IMG/VR virus record: IMGVR_UViG_3300001473_000108
Location: 1-24,412 of that record
Reading direction: 5' to 3' (one strand)
Length of the DNA stretch: 24,412 nucleotides
Origin: a virus
This document shows, in pieces, positions 1 through 7,245 of this stretch (its first letter is position 1; every line of letters begins with the position of its first letter). The position numbers and the translations under genes were made by a program. The notes beneath the pieces were generated by a model that saw only the letters and a program-made list of their open reading frames with translations, ran no database searches and had not been told where the DNA came from.

Positions 1-480
1 GTGAAGCAGGAGGAAAACAAGAGACGAGAGGCGTTGGAGCAGGAGCTCACAGCCGTCAGGACAAAGCTACAACACGCCAGGTCCGAGAATTGGCTTGAAC
101 GTTACTCCAGGCCCAGCAACGACGGCGAGCGACCCTATCCTCTATCGATCCTCTGGGTCGTGATACCCGTGATTGCCGTGTGCGCAAGTCTCCTGCTCAA
201 GCGCATGAGCGACCCCCCGCGCACAAGGACGTGGCGCATTCTGGATCTCGCCAACGAGGTCCGCTTTGCTGTCATCGTGATCTTTTTGTGGCATGCTCCG
301 CATTCTTTCTTCGAGGTTCTCCTCTTTGTCAGTGCCTTGCTTGCCAGCGGCTTCACGGCAACGTTGTACCGGAAAAGTATTGCGCTAGGCTTGGATTCTG
401 AGCCACATCGTCAAGTCATGGAGCTGAGGGTATCCGAATTCGTAGTGTGGATGCTAATGCTGTTGATCATCAGCATCTAG
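1..480 (+). CDS. Small multi-span membrane protein, possibly 5'-partial
   Basis: A 159-residue frame opens with GTG at the first base of the window, so the true start may lie upstream. The first ~40 residues are charged and helical (coiled-coil-like, rich in E, K, R). Hydrophobic segments follow at about residues 49-67, 87-117 (probably two spans) and 146-159, ending directly at the C-terminus. I do not recognise a family. Its stop overlaps the stop of the convergent small-terminase gene: the four bases CTAG at 477-480 serve both strands. Base composition looks less GC-rich than the packaging genes. A lysis accessory or superinfection-exclusion membrane protein would fit the topology, but nothing in the sequence proves it. 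Confidence 0.6.
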   Translation: MKQEENKRREALEQELTAVRTKLQHARSENWLERYSRPSNDGERPYPLSILWVVIPVIAVCASLLLKRMSDPPRTRTWRILDLANEVRFAVIVIFLWHAPHSFFEVLLFVSALLASGFTATLYRKSIALGLDSEPHRQVMELRVSEFVVWMLMLLIISI

Positions 481-959
481 CCCAGCAGTTTGTCGATCCC
501 ATCGTCCGTCTCACCAGTCTTGTCGCCGCGCGCCCCGGGAGTCTTGTTGGTGTCGATGCGCTCCCAGTCGTAGGGCGTGAGCCCGTAGCGGACGCAGAGG
601 CGTTCGAAGCTACGGCGTGCGTCGTTGAGCGCCTGCACCGCCGGGTGCTTCTTCATCTCGCCGCCACGGCCTTTGACTGCGACTCCCTCTTTCTGAAGCG
701 TCTTGCGGTGCTGGAGGATCTCGCACCAGTACTGAGCGAGCTGCTCCAGCCCGAAGACGTGGATCTCTTCCAGGCCGACGCCGGACTTTAGCAGCCGGGA
801 TTCCATCGCGCGGTAGACGGCGCGCTCCTCTTCGGAGGTCAGCGAGGAGAGTTGATCGAGCGGCGTGATCGCCAGCAGCGGCCGTTCCTCGCGCTGCTTC
901 TTCTTCGAGCGACCGCCGTCGATCACGTCGAGAGCACGGGGTTTGCGGGGAGTGGGCAC
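477..959 (-). CDS. Phage terminase small subunit, P27-like
   Basis: Small terminases recognise the packaging site and recruit the large subunit. The 160-residue product has the P27-type layout: a basic N-terminus (residues 18-25, rich in K, R and Q), helices from about 40, a segment running through EGVAVKGRGGEMKKHPAV (91-108), then helices with RSFERLCVRYGLTPYDWERI (116-135), close to the family's usual FGLTP-type ending. I chose the GTG at 959 because it overlaps the stop of the upstream peptidase gene (TAGTG), indicating translational coupling; an open extension to 1181 reads through the peptidase gene and looks like shadow sequence. Unusually, the gene faces away from the large terminase, which lies on the plus strand from 1593. 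The family call rests on motif pattern alone. Confidence 0.75.
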   Translation of the reverse strand: MPTPRKPRALDVIDGGRSKKKQREERPLLAITPLDQLSSLTSEEERAVYRAMESRLLKSGVGLEEIHVFGLEQLAQYWCEILQHRKTLQKEGVAVKGRGGEMKKHPAVQALNDARRSFERLCVRYGLTPYDWERIDTNKTPGARGDKTGETDDGIDKLLG

Positions 960-1300
960 TATACGATCCCCGCGTTGATGGGAGTCTTGGGCTGGAACTC
1001 CACGTGGATATGGCTCCCTTCCGAGATCACGTCGAAGTCGTCGCCGAGGGCCTGGCCGAGGGCGTCGGCATAGTCGGCCACCGGGACCCTCAAACCGCGA
1101 GCCGAGATGTCGAACGCCTGCCCGGCGTAGTGAAGCGAGCCGCGGCTGTGCCTGCCCTCGGCACCCGAGGACATCTCCCAAGTCGACTCGGGCGAGAGGT
1201 CCTCGAGCACGAACATCGAGAGCGTTGCGGCAAAGAGCGTCTCCGGTCGCAGGCCAGCGATGCGGGCTCCGCGCTGACCGGGCTTGATGCGGGTCTCCAT
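959..1300 (-). CDS. Peptidase M15-like peptidoglycan hydrolase (endolysin-type)
   Basis: The 113-residue product carries the M15 zinc-peptidase signature SLHYAGQAFD (residues 55-64), whose His57 and Asp64 would bind zinc, and a second metal motif GSHIHVEF (95-102) contributing His99. The N-terminal stretch GARIAGLRPE is typical of short phage M15 proteins. Such enzymes cut peptide bonds in peptidoglycan during lysis or DNA entry. There is no signal peptide, so a holin or other export route would be needed; a holin-like protein lies at 6968. The gene begins with ATG at 1300 and its TAG stop overlaps the GTG of the small terminase, so the two form a leftward operon. At 113 residues it is a catalytic domain with no cell-wall-binding domain. 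Confidence 0.8.
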   Translation of the reverse strand: METRIKPGQRGARIAGLRPETLFAATLSMFVLEDLSPESTWEMSSGAEGRHSRGSLHYAGQAFDISARGLRVPVADYADALGQALGDDFDVISEGSHIHVEFQPKTPINAGIV

Positions 1301-1592
1301 GCGGAAGAGACTGCCACGAGTTCGGTTGCGGTGTCCCTGTGTTGGGGCGTGTGCCCTCTCCCCGAAGCGGAGAGGGACTTCAAGGCCCTGCCAAGTCTCC
1401 CCGTACTATCTGCTTCGGTTGCCCCCGGGGTGGCCCCTATCGGCGTTTGGTTCTATCCGAGGCCTAGGCCCATAGGAGTTGGGGCGAGCGCAAAAGTTTT
1501 GTCAAACGACACCTCCTTCTTTGCTCGCCCTCATCGTACCAGAGTCCGACGGAGACAACGCACCAGCTTTCGGGGCACCATCGCGACTGTAG
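1301..1592. other. Divergent intergenic region between peptidase/TerS and TerL
   Basis: This 292-bp stretch separates the leftward peptidase/small-terminase pair from the rightward large terminase, and I see no gene in it. It holds a perfect 8-bp hairpin at 1354-1376 (arms CCCTCTCC and GGAGAGGG, loop of 7) and an imperfect long-range inverted repeat around 1483-1530 (GGGCGAGCGCAAAAG against CTTTGCTCGCCC). It must hold promoters for one or both directions, but I found no convincing -35/-10 pair. A packaging (cos or pac) site could also lie here; that is inference from position. Confidence 0.5.
1354..1376. repeat. Perfect 8-bp inverted repeat (hairpin)
   Basis: CCCTCTCC at 1354-1361 pairs with GGAGAGGG at 1369-1376 across a 7-nt loop. 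No T-tract follows on either strand, so it does not look like a standard intrinsic terminator. It lies 53 bp upstream of the peptidase start, inside the divergent intergenic region, and could be an operator or RNA leader structure. Confidence 0.6.
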
Positions 1593-3224
1593 ATGTATGA
1601 CCGCGCCAAAGCCGAGCGCCCGGTGCGCTTCTACGAGCGTCTGCTTAGGCTCACTGCGGGGCGGTTCCTCGGCAAGCCGTTCCAGCTCGCTGCCTGGCAG
1701 GCGTTCGCGATCACGCAGATCTTCGGCCACGTCGACTCCAACGGTGAGCGGCTCGTCTCTGAAGCCTTCATCCAGATCGCGAAGAAGAACGGCAAGTCCG
1801 AGTGGGCGGCCGGACTCGCGCTCTATCTGTTGTTGGCCGACAACGAGCCGGCGGCCGAGATCTACGGCGCCGCCGCATCCCGCGCCCAAGCGGGGCTCGT
1901 GTTCAACGTGGCGGCCAAGATGGTGGGCCAGTCGCGCGAGCTACATGACCGGTTGAAGGTGTTCCGGCGCTCGCAGCGCATCGTGAAGCGGGCCGATCCT
2001 TGGAGTTTCTACCAGGTGATCTCGGCCGACGCCAACACCGGCGACGGCGTCAACCCGCACGCCTGCATCTTCGACGAGATCCACCGGCAGCGACATACGG
2101 AGCTGTACAACGTCCTCAAGTTCGGCATGTCGGCGCGATCGCAGGGCCTCATGCTCGGGATCACGACCGCCGGCGCACAGGACGCCTCGCCCCTCGCTCG
2201 TGGGCTCTACGAGAAGGCGCGGCGCGTGCAGCGCGGTGAGCTGAAGGACCCGAGCTTCTTCGGGCTGGTCTTCGAGGGCGATCAGAAGCGATGGCAGAAC
2301 CGTGGCAAGCCCGGTACCGCTCAGAGCCGCGAGGCGATCCTGTCGGGCAAGGCCAAGAGTCCGTGGAAGCGAAAGCCGACCGGCTGGTACGCAGCCAACC
2401 CCTCGCTTGAAGGCAACCCCGGGGGCTTCCTCCGCCTCGCAGATCTCGAATCGGACTGCCGAGACGCCGAGCAGAGTCCGGCCCAGCTGAACGACTTCCT
2501 CCGTCTTCGGCTCGACCTGTGGACCGAGTCGGTCGTGCGCTGGATCCCGCAAGAGAAGTGGGACAGCTGCAAAGGCGACGTCTATGAAGCCGACTACTAC
2601 GGCGGCCGCCGTTGCTTCATCGGCGGCGATCTGTCGAGTACTCGCGACGTCACCGCGATCGTTTACCTGATCGAAGACGGCGCCGGGTGGACTCTGCTCC
2701 CCAAGCTCTACCTGCCGGAAGTCGGCGTCGAGCTGCGTTCGCGGGCCGACGGCGTGCCCTATGCGCACTGGGCCGCACAGGGCTATCTCACCCTAACTCC
2801 GGGCCCCACGATCAACTACGACTACATCCTCCGCGACGTGCTGGAACTCTCAAAGATTTTCTCCGTCGATTCGGTTACGTTCGACAGATGGAACGCCCAA
2901 GGGCTGGCGCAGGACCTCGACGACGAGGGCTTTACGGTCCGGCTGATCTCCCAAGGGTTCGGGGACATGTCGCCGGCGGCGAAGGAGTTCGAGCGGTTGG
3001 TCTATGCGGGCGAGCTGATCCACGGAGGGAATCCGTTGCTCGACTGGATGGTCAGCTGCACTGAGGTCGCGACGAACACGACCGGCGAGATCCGGCCGAA
3101 GAAGCCGGACCGGCAGACGTCGACGAAGCGGATCGACGGAGTGGTCGCGGCGATCAACGCGGTGACGGGACTGATGCGGGACGAAGGAGACGGCGGGATT
3201 GGCATCACGGTTCTCAGTGCTTAG
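1593..3224 (+). CDS. Phage terminase large subunit (HK97-type)
   Basis: This 543-residue ATPase/nuclease packages DNA into the prohead through the portal. Residues 11-41 (VRFYERLLRL and GKPFQLAAWQ) match the adenine-binding N-terminus of Terminase_1 proteins. A Walker A-like motif AKKNGKSE sits at 63-70, and Walker B ACIFDEIH at 157-164 gives Asp161 and catalytic Glu162. The C-terminal RNase H-like nuclease is marked by GGDLSSTRDVTAIV (about 345-358), VTFDRWNAQG and a late RIDGVVAAINA carrying the last acidic ligand. An in-frame TAG directly precedes the ATG, fixing the earliest start; no clear ribosome-binding site is visible. The N-terminus is on the short side for the family. Its last 26 nt overlap the next gene. 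Confidence 0.95.
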   Translation: MYDRAKAERPVRFYERLLRLTAGRFLGKPFQLAAWQAFAITQIFGHVDSNGERLVSEAFIQIAKKNGKSEWAAGLALYLLLADNEPAAEIYGAAASRAQAGLVFNVAAKMVGQSRELHDRLKVFRRSQRIVKRADPWSFYQVISADANTGDGVNPHACIFDEIHRQRHTELYNVLKFGMSARSQGLMLGITTAGAQDASPLARGLYEKARRVQRGELKDPSFFGLVFEGDQKRWQNRGKPGTAQSREAILSGKAKSPWKRKPTGWYAANPSLEGNPGGFLRLADLESDCRDAEQSPAQLNDFLRLRLDLWTESVVRWIPQEKWDSCKGDVYEADYYGGRRCFIGGDLSSTRDVTAIVYLIEDGAGWTLLPKLYLPEVGVELRSRADGVPYAHWAAQGYLTLTPGPTINYDYILRDVLELSKIFSVDSVTFDRWNAQGLAQDLDDEGFTVRLISQGFGDMSPAAKEFERLVYAGELIHGGNPLLDWMVSCTEVATNTTGEIRPKKPDRQTSTKRIDGVVAAINAVTGLMRDEGDGGIGITVLSA

Positions 3225-3402
3225 GCAGAGCCAGTTGCGGCACGTCGCCGCGATTGCCTTGGCGTTCCTGCCGGACGTCTTGTTGCTGCTCGGGCTTGGA
3301 GGGCTGTTCGTCGGTCTGGAGCGGATCCATCACGGTCTCGGCTGGGCCGTCAATGGAGCGTTGCTGGTCGGGATCGGCCTGCTCAAGGGGAGGGCCGTCT
3401 AG
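3199..3402 (+). CDS. Small two-span membrane protein between TerL and portal
   Basis: A 67-residue product with two hydrophobic segments, roughly residues 15-38 and 47-61, separated by a short loop containing ERIHHG. It starts at TTG 3199 inside the large-terminase gene; a GTG at 3217 is an in-frame alternative, also overlapping the terminase stop. It ends directly before the portal ATG at 3403. Small hydrophobic proteins in this slot are familiar from siphophage genomes, but their role is not established to my knowledge. The call rests on position, tight packing and topology. Confidence 0.7.
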   Translation: MASRFSVLRQSQLRHVAAIALAFLPDVLLLLGLGGLFVGLERIHHGLGWAVNGALLVGIGLLKGRAV

Positions 3403-5289
3403 ATGTTCCTCGCCGACGCCCTCAGTCCTCGACAGCTTCGCTCGAACCTGGAGAACCCGAGCGTCCCGCTGATCGAAGCCTTCACCGGGGGCATGTCGAC
3501 CTATACTGGCCGGTTCGTCTCCGAGCAAACGTTGACGCAGCTGTCGGTCGTCTTCGGGATCTTGAAGATTTACTCGGAAAGCTCCCGCCAGCTGCCGTTG
3601 AACCTCTACCGGATCGCAGCCGACGGCTCGCGCACGCTGTCGAACGACGACCCGCGGTCGCGGCTGCTCAACTTCGCGGTGAACCCGTTCATGAACGCCG
3701 ACGTATTCCGTGGGCTGATCCTCTCGCACGTGTTGGGTTGGGGCAACTTCTACGCCGAGATCGAGTTCAACCAGGCGATGATCCCGACGGCGCTGTGGCC
3801 GCTTCCTCCGAGCCGAGTCCAGCGCAAGCTGGACCTCGCGCGCATGAGCGACCTGTACGAGTTCTACGCCGACGACGGGCAAACGATCACGATTCCGGCC
3901 GAGCGCATGCTACATGTCATCGGCCCAAGCTTCGACGGTTATCACGGGGTCTCGCCGCTGCGACACTTCAAGCAGACCGGCGCCCTCGGCCTAGCACTCG
4001 AGGAATACACGGCTCGGTTCGCCGGAAACGATATGCAACCGACCGGCGTGCTCTTGGCTCCGGGGGCCATGTCCAGCGAGAAGCGGACCAGCTTGCTCGA
4101 AGGCTGGCGGGAAGGCTTCTCGGGCATGGAGAACAAGCATAAGATCGCTGTGCTCTCCGGCGGAGTCGAGTACAAGCAGATCACGATCGACCCGGCCAGC
4201 TCGCAGCTGCTCGAAACTCGCAAGTTTACGAACGAGGAGTTCTGCCGGCTGTACCGCTGCCCGCCGCACATGCTGGCGATCCTCGATCAGGCGAGCTTCA
4301 ACAACGTCGAGATCCTCGACATCGGCTTCGTGAAGCACTCGCTGCGGCCGTTGCTGAAGGCGATCGAGTGCGCGCTGATCGTGAGCCTGTTCACACCGGG
4401 TGACTGGATGCGCTGGCGGTTTGAGCACGACGTCTCCGACTTGCTGCAAGGCGATCCGGAGAAGCAGGCGAAGGTCGACGAACTGCACGTCCGCATCGGA
4501 GCGAAGAACTCGAACGAGATTCGCCGACGGCTGGGCCTCAACCCGCGAGCGGACGGTCTCGGCGACCGCTACATGCAGTCGGTGCAGTTCATGGTCGCCG
4601 GCGCGGACGAACCGGAAGAGGATCCGGACGCCGAGCCCGAACCGGAAGCCGACGACGGCGCCGACGAGCGCAGCGTGCAAGCCGCTCGCTCGCGACTGCG
4701 GATCCAGAAGTCGACCGCGCTGCGGGGACTGGTCGAGGCGGCGATCTCGCGGGTCGTCGCGATGGAAGAGCGCGAGGTCCGAGCGGCGACGAAGAAGAAC
4801 CGAGATCTCGGCCAGGCGCTGCGCGGTCGCACGGCCGACATGACCCGGCAGATGGCGCCCGCCTTGGAGGCCACGCGCGAGCAGCTCGTCGAGGCCATCC
4901 GCGCCGAACTCGGGATCGACGATGAGACGCCGACTCCGGAGACCAAGAGCGGCGGCCTACGTTCCGCCACCTGGTGGGCGAACCGGCACGTCGCCGAGAC
5001 GCTGCGAGTACTCGAGGAGTCCGATTCGATCGAAGACCAGCTCGAGGAGTTCCGCTCCAGCCGCGCTGCGGCCGAGGCCGCTTCGGAGCATCGAAGGTTC
5101 TGCTCGGCCGTCGCGGCCGATCTGTTCGCCGCCTTTGGAGTGCGCAAGCTCCGTTGGGTCGTCGTCGGCCGTTGCAAGAGTTGCGGCGATCGCGAGAACC
5201 AGACGGTCCAGGTTGGCCAACGCTTCGCCGGTGCGAAGAAGCATCCGCCGTTCGACCAGGACTGCGACTGCATGCTGTTTCCGGCCTGA
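3403..5289 (+). CDS. HK97-type portal protein with C-terminal MuF-like extension
   Basis: The portal forms the dodecameric ring at the unique vertex through which DNA is packaged. The first ~400 of 628 residues have the portal order: an N-terminal helix, SSRQLPLNLYRI (about 60-71), an insert with WPLPPSRVQRK, YHGVSPLRH, and the segment EEFCRLYRCPPHMLAI (about 281-296), a recognisable portal feature. An acidic linker (EEDPDAEPEPEADD) follows near 409. The last ~200 residues are extra: long charged helices, then RCKSCGDRE and PPFDQDCDCML at the C-terminus. This Cys/His arrangement resembles the ending of Mu F-type minor head proteins, so I read the gene as a portal-MuF fusion. Typical HK97 portals stop around 400-450 residues. 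The protease gene starts 15 nt downstream. Confidence 0.92.
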   Translation: MFLADALSPRQLRSNLENPSVPLIEAFTGGMSTYTGRFVSEQTLTQLSVVFGILKIYSESSRQLPLNLYRIAADGSRTLSNDDPRSRLLNFAVNPFMNADVFRGLILSHVLGWGNFYAEIEFNQAMIPTALWPLPPSRVQRKLDLARMSDLYEFYADDGQTITIPAERMLHVIGPSFDGYHGVSPLRHFKQTGALGLALEEYTARFAGNDMQPTGVLLAPGAMSSEKRTSLLEGWREGFSGMENKHKIAVLSGGVEYKQITIDPASSQLLETRKFTNEEFCRLYRCPPHMLAILDQASFNNVEILDIGFVKHSLRPLLKAIECALIVSLFTPGDWMRWRFEHDVSDLLQGDPEKQAKVDELHVRIGAKNSNEIRRRLGLNPRADGLGDRYMQSVQFMVAGADEPEEDPDAEPEPEADDGADERSVQAARSRLRIQKSTALRGLVEAAISRVVAMEEREVRAATKKNRDLGQALRGRTADMTRQMAPALEATREQLVEAIRAELGIDDETPTPETKSGGLRSATWWANRHVAETLRVLEESDSIEDQLEEFRSSRAAAEAASEHRRFCSAVAADLFAAFGVRKLRWVVVGRCKSCGDRENQTVQVGQRFAGAKKHPPFDQDCDCMLFPA

Positions 5290-5303
5290 GGGGAGGTTTT
5301 CTG

Positions 5304-5873
5304 ATGGATCTAGCCAACGTGAACTACGAACGCCGCTCGACGCCGATCTCCGCGCTCGAACTCCGTGACGACGGCGACAAGACCGTGATCGAGGGCCTGG
5401 TCGTCCCGTTCGGACAACGGTCCGAAGACATGGGCTTCTTCACCGAGGAGTTCCGGGGGATCACTCCGGATCCCGAGAACGTCTTCGCGTTGTGGGCCCA
5501 CGATGTACGGGATCCGCTCGGATCGACTCGCGAGGGCGCGCTCTCGTTGAAGGTTGAGACGCGGGGCCTCGTGATGCGGCTCGAGAAGCCGGTGATCAGC
5601 GCGGAGCGGATGGAGATGCTCCGGCGCGGGATCTTGCCGAACGCCTCGTTCGGGTTCGTCGACGCCACGGCCGAATGGGTCGAGGAAGAAGGGAAGGAAC
5701 ACCGGGTCATCCACGACGCGAAGCTGATCGAGGTCTCGGTCGGCGTGGCCTTCCCGGCCTACAAACAGACCGACATCAAGGCCGCCCAGCGCTCGCTTGA
5801 GGCCGCACGCGAGGAGCGCTGGAGAGTCGACCAGCAGCTGATGGAGATGGAGGCGCGGGTCCGCACCGCGTAA
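5304..5873 (+). CDS. HK97-type prohead maturation protease
   Basis: This 189-residue S78-type serine protease would cleave scaffold and capsid domains during head maturation. A plausible catalytic triad is visible: His66 in FALWAHD, Ser115 in NASFGF, and Glu143 in KLIEVSVGVAFPAY. DPLGSTREG (70-78) is the usual segment after the His motif. The ATG at 5304 is preceded by GGGGAGG at good spacing, favouring it over the longer open frame that runs back into the portal gene. The C-terminal helix (from about 158) is charged. In other phages the major capsid gene follows directly; here it does not. Confidence 0.93.
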   Translation: MDLANVNYERRSTPISALELRDDGDKTVIEGLVVPFGQRSEDMGFFTEEFRGITPDPENVFALWAHDVRDPLGSTREGALSLKVETRGLVMRLEKPVISAERMEMLRRGILPNASFGFVDATAEWVEEEGKEHRVIHDAKLIEVSVGVAFPAYKQTDIKAAQRSLEAAREERWRVDQQLMEMEARVRTA

Positions 5874-5902
5874 AGAGGGAGAGAGGAAACGGAGGACTGA
5901 AA

Positions 5903-6676
5903 ATGCTTCAACGAAAGACACCCCTAATCGCTGTGGCCGCCGTCGCGCTGGCCGCGGTCTTCGTGTTGGCGCCGCGGCTGTCTGAGCCGCCAGGCGCTCT
6001 GGCGGCGAACGTCTTCTCGACGCCCGACGTCGAGTTCATGGACGACTTTCTCGGCACCGAGTTTCTGAAGAGCGAGGCCGGTTCGGACGGCGTGTGGTCG
6101 ACGACCGAGACGGCGCTGAACAACGCGATTGCGGTGGATCCCGACGCCGAGAACGGCGTACTGGTCTTGCAGCTCGACGCCGACGTGAACGCCGAGGAAG
6201 CGACCGTCTACTGGAACGACCAACGCGGGATTGACCTCAACCAAGACGCCTACGTCGAGATGAGGGTACAGGCGACCGTCCTGCCGACGCTGACCGCGGA
6301 GGTGGTCTTCGGGCTCGCCGGCGATCGCGCGGCGGCCGCGGACTCTGTCGCCGAACATGCCTGGTTCAAACTCGACGGATCGGGCGCCGTCGTGATGGAG
6401 TCGGACGACACGACGAACGACAACGACGACGCGGTGACCAACGTCACGTTTGCGACCGACGTCTGGTACACGATTCGGATCGACTTCTCGGATCTGGCGG
6501 ACGTGAAGTTCTACGTCGACTCGGGCCAGGTCTCGGCCGGACAAACGTTCGACATGTCGAACCTGACGACCGGCGAGGCGATCATGCAGCCGTACGTGAT
6601 GCTGTTCAAGGGCGCCGACGCCGGGCTCGGGACCTTCAAGGTCGATTACGTGCGGGTGGTGAGCCGGCGGACCTAG
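5903..6676 (+). CDS. Signal-bearing beta-rich structural-type protein
   Basis: The 257-residue product has a strong ribosome-binding site (GGAGG about 8 nt before ATG). Its N-terminal hydrophobic segment (residues 8-24) is followed by ALAAN, a plausible signal-peptidase site near residue 34, which is odd for a gene in a head module. The rest alternates short beta-like segments with DDFLG (47-51), FGLAGDRAAAA, WYTIRIDFSDL and the ending VDYVRVVSRR. I associate this ending with lectin/jelly-roll-like phage structural or surface proteins. It is not an HK97 capsid fold by any motif I can see. It may be a decoration, receptor-binding or secreted lysogenic-conversion protein. It is the last gene before a 13-bp hairpin. 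Confidence 0.7.
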   Translation: MLQRKTPLIAVAAVALAAVFVLAPRLSEPPGALAANVFSTPDVEFMDDFLGTEFLKSEAGSDGVWSTTETALNNAIAVDPDAENGVLVLQLDADVNAEEATVYWNDQRGIDLNQDAYVEMRVQATVLPTLTAEVVFGLAGDRAAAADSVAEHAWFKLDGSGAVVMESDDTTNDNDDAVTNVTFATDVWYTIRIDFSDLADVKFYVDSGQVSAGQTFDMSNLTTGEAIMQPYVMLFKGADAGLGTFKVDYVRVVSRRT

Positions 6677-6685
6677 TTCTCTAAC

Positions 6686-6723
6686 GGTCTAGCTCCCGTG
6701 GGTTGCGTTGCGGGAGCTAGACC
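6686..6723 (+). terminator. Strong hairpin after the structural module
   Basis: A perfect 13-bp inverted repeat, GGTCTAGCTCCCG at 6686-6698 and CGGGAGCTAGACC at 6711-6723, closes a 12-nt loop, starting 10 nt after the stop of the preceding gene. No T-tract follows (ACCAAACC), so termination would be atypical, perhaps bidirectional or factor-assisted, or the hairpin may protect the mRNA 3' end. It divides the packaging block from the accessory block. Confidence 0.65.
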
Positions 6724-6967
6724 AAACCGTCCCCGGCACTCGGTGTAGAAGGGCGCCGGAGCGGCAAACAAGCATAGCGGATCTCGGCTCTGGCTAGGGG
6801 CCTGTGGAAAGCTCCTCGAACTGGCCGATGCAACTGAAGAGTTCGGTGGACTGGCCTCGGTTGCAAGGGGGCCGCCAGTCCACCGAAGTAGATCGAGGAT
6901 GCCTTGGGGCAAGCTCGAACCACGACGAGCATGTTAGCCAACGTCCACGAACGGAGACCGAAATTCC
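6724..6967. other. Structured intergenic region, candidate RNA element
   Basis: No convincing gene is seen between the terminator hairpin and the holin-like gene. The region contains a perfect 14-bp inverted repeat (6842-6855 with 6874-6887). The loop carries GTTGCA (6860-6865), complementary to an upstream TGCAAC (6829-6834), which would allow a pseudoknot. It could be a small RNA, a leader or a protein-binding site. Such a long non-coding stretch is unusual in this compact sequence. Confidence 0.45.
6842..6887. repeat. Perfect 14-bp inverted repeat
   Basis: TTCGGTGGACTGGC at 6842-6855 is the exact reverse complement of GCCAGTCCACCGAA at 6874-6887, with an 18-nt loop. No T-run follows on the plus strand. 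An arm-like ACTGGCC also occurs upstream at 6820-6826. Confidence 0.8.
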
Positions 6968-7171
6968 TTGGACCTCGAACACACTCTCGCAATCCTCTCG
7001 CTCATCACGATGGGCGGCACCTGGCTCGGCGCCTTCCTGGCGGTCAAGCACGGGCTGAACGGCGCTCGAAGCGACATCGCGGAGATCCGCACGCAGGTCG
7101 GCAAACAGGGCGAGCTGCTGACCGACGTGGACAAGAGGATGGCCGTGTTGGAATCGCGTGTGGAGAAATGA
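6968..7171 (+). CDS. Small holin-like protein: one membrane span plus coiled coil
   Basis: The 67-residue product has one membrane segment at about residues 6-28 followed by an amphipathic helix (about 33-66) with heptad-like spacing through IAEIRTQV and VDKRMAVLESRVEK. This resembles XhlA/haemolysin-type and related small phage lysis or anchoring proteins. The start is TTG 6968, with GGAGA about 12 nt upstream, a weak context. By location it could be the holin for the M15 peptidase, although that gene is 5.7 kb away on the opposite strand. The function is inference from topology. Confidence 0.6.
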   Translation: MDLEHTLAILSLITMGGTWLGAFLAVKHGLNGARSDIAEIRTQVGKQGELLTDVDKRMAVLESRVEK

Positions 7172-7245
7172 GTTGCAGGGCTAGCTGGACGCCCGGGCAA
7201 ACGTCATGCTACTCTCTGCGAGTTTAGAGCATACTTGGAGAATTT

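Noticed and set aside
1510-1520. CACCTCCTT, identical to the 16S rRNA 3' end
   Set aside because: It is a nine-base match in isolation with no rRNA-like flanks; chance, or a ribosome-binding site on the opposite strand without a gene.
1004-1600. Open frame of 198 codons on the plus strand before TerL
   Set aside because: It is antisense to the M15 peptidase and small terminase; its translation lacks any motif and has no ribosome-binding site.
3214-3882. Open frame of 222 codons on the minus strand opposite the portal
   Set aside because: It is antisense to strongly supported genes, Arg/Val/Gln-rich, and a typical GC-rich shadow.
5903-6676. Major capsid protein, from its position after the protease
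   Set aside because: It has a signal peptide, is short, and shows no HK97-fold motifs; the C-terminal VDYVRVVSRR fits lectin-like phage proteins.
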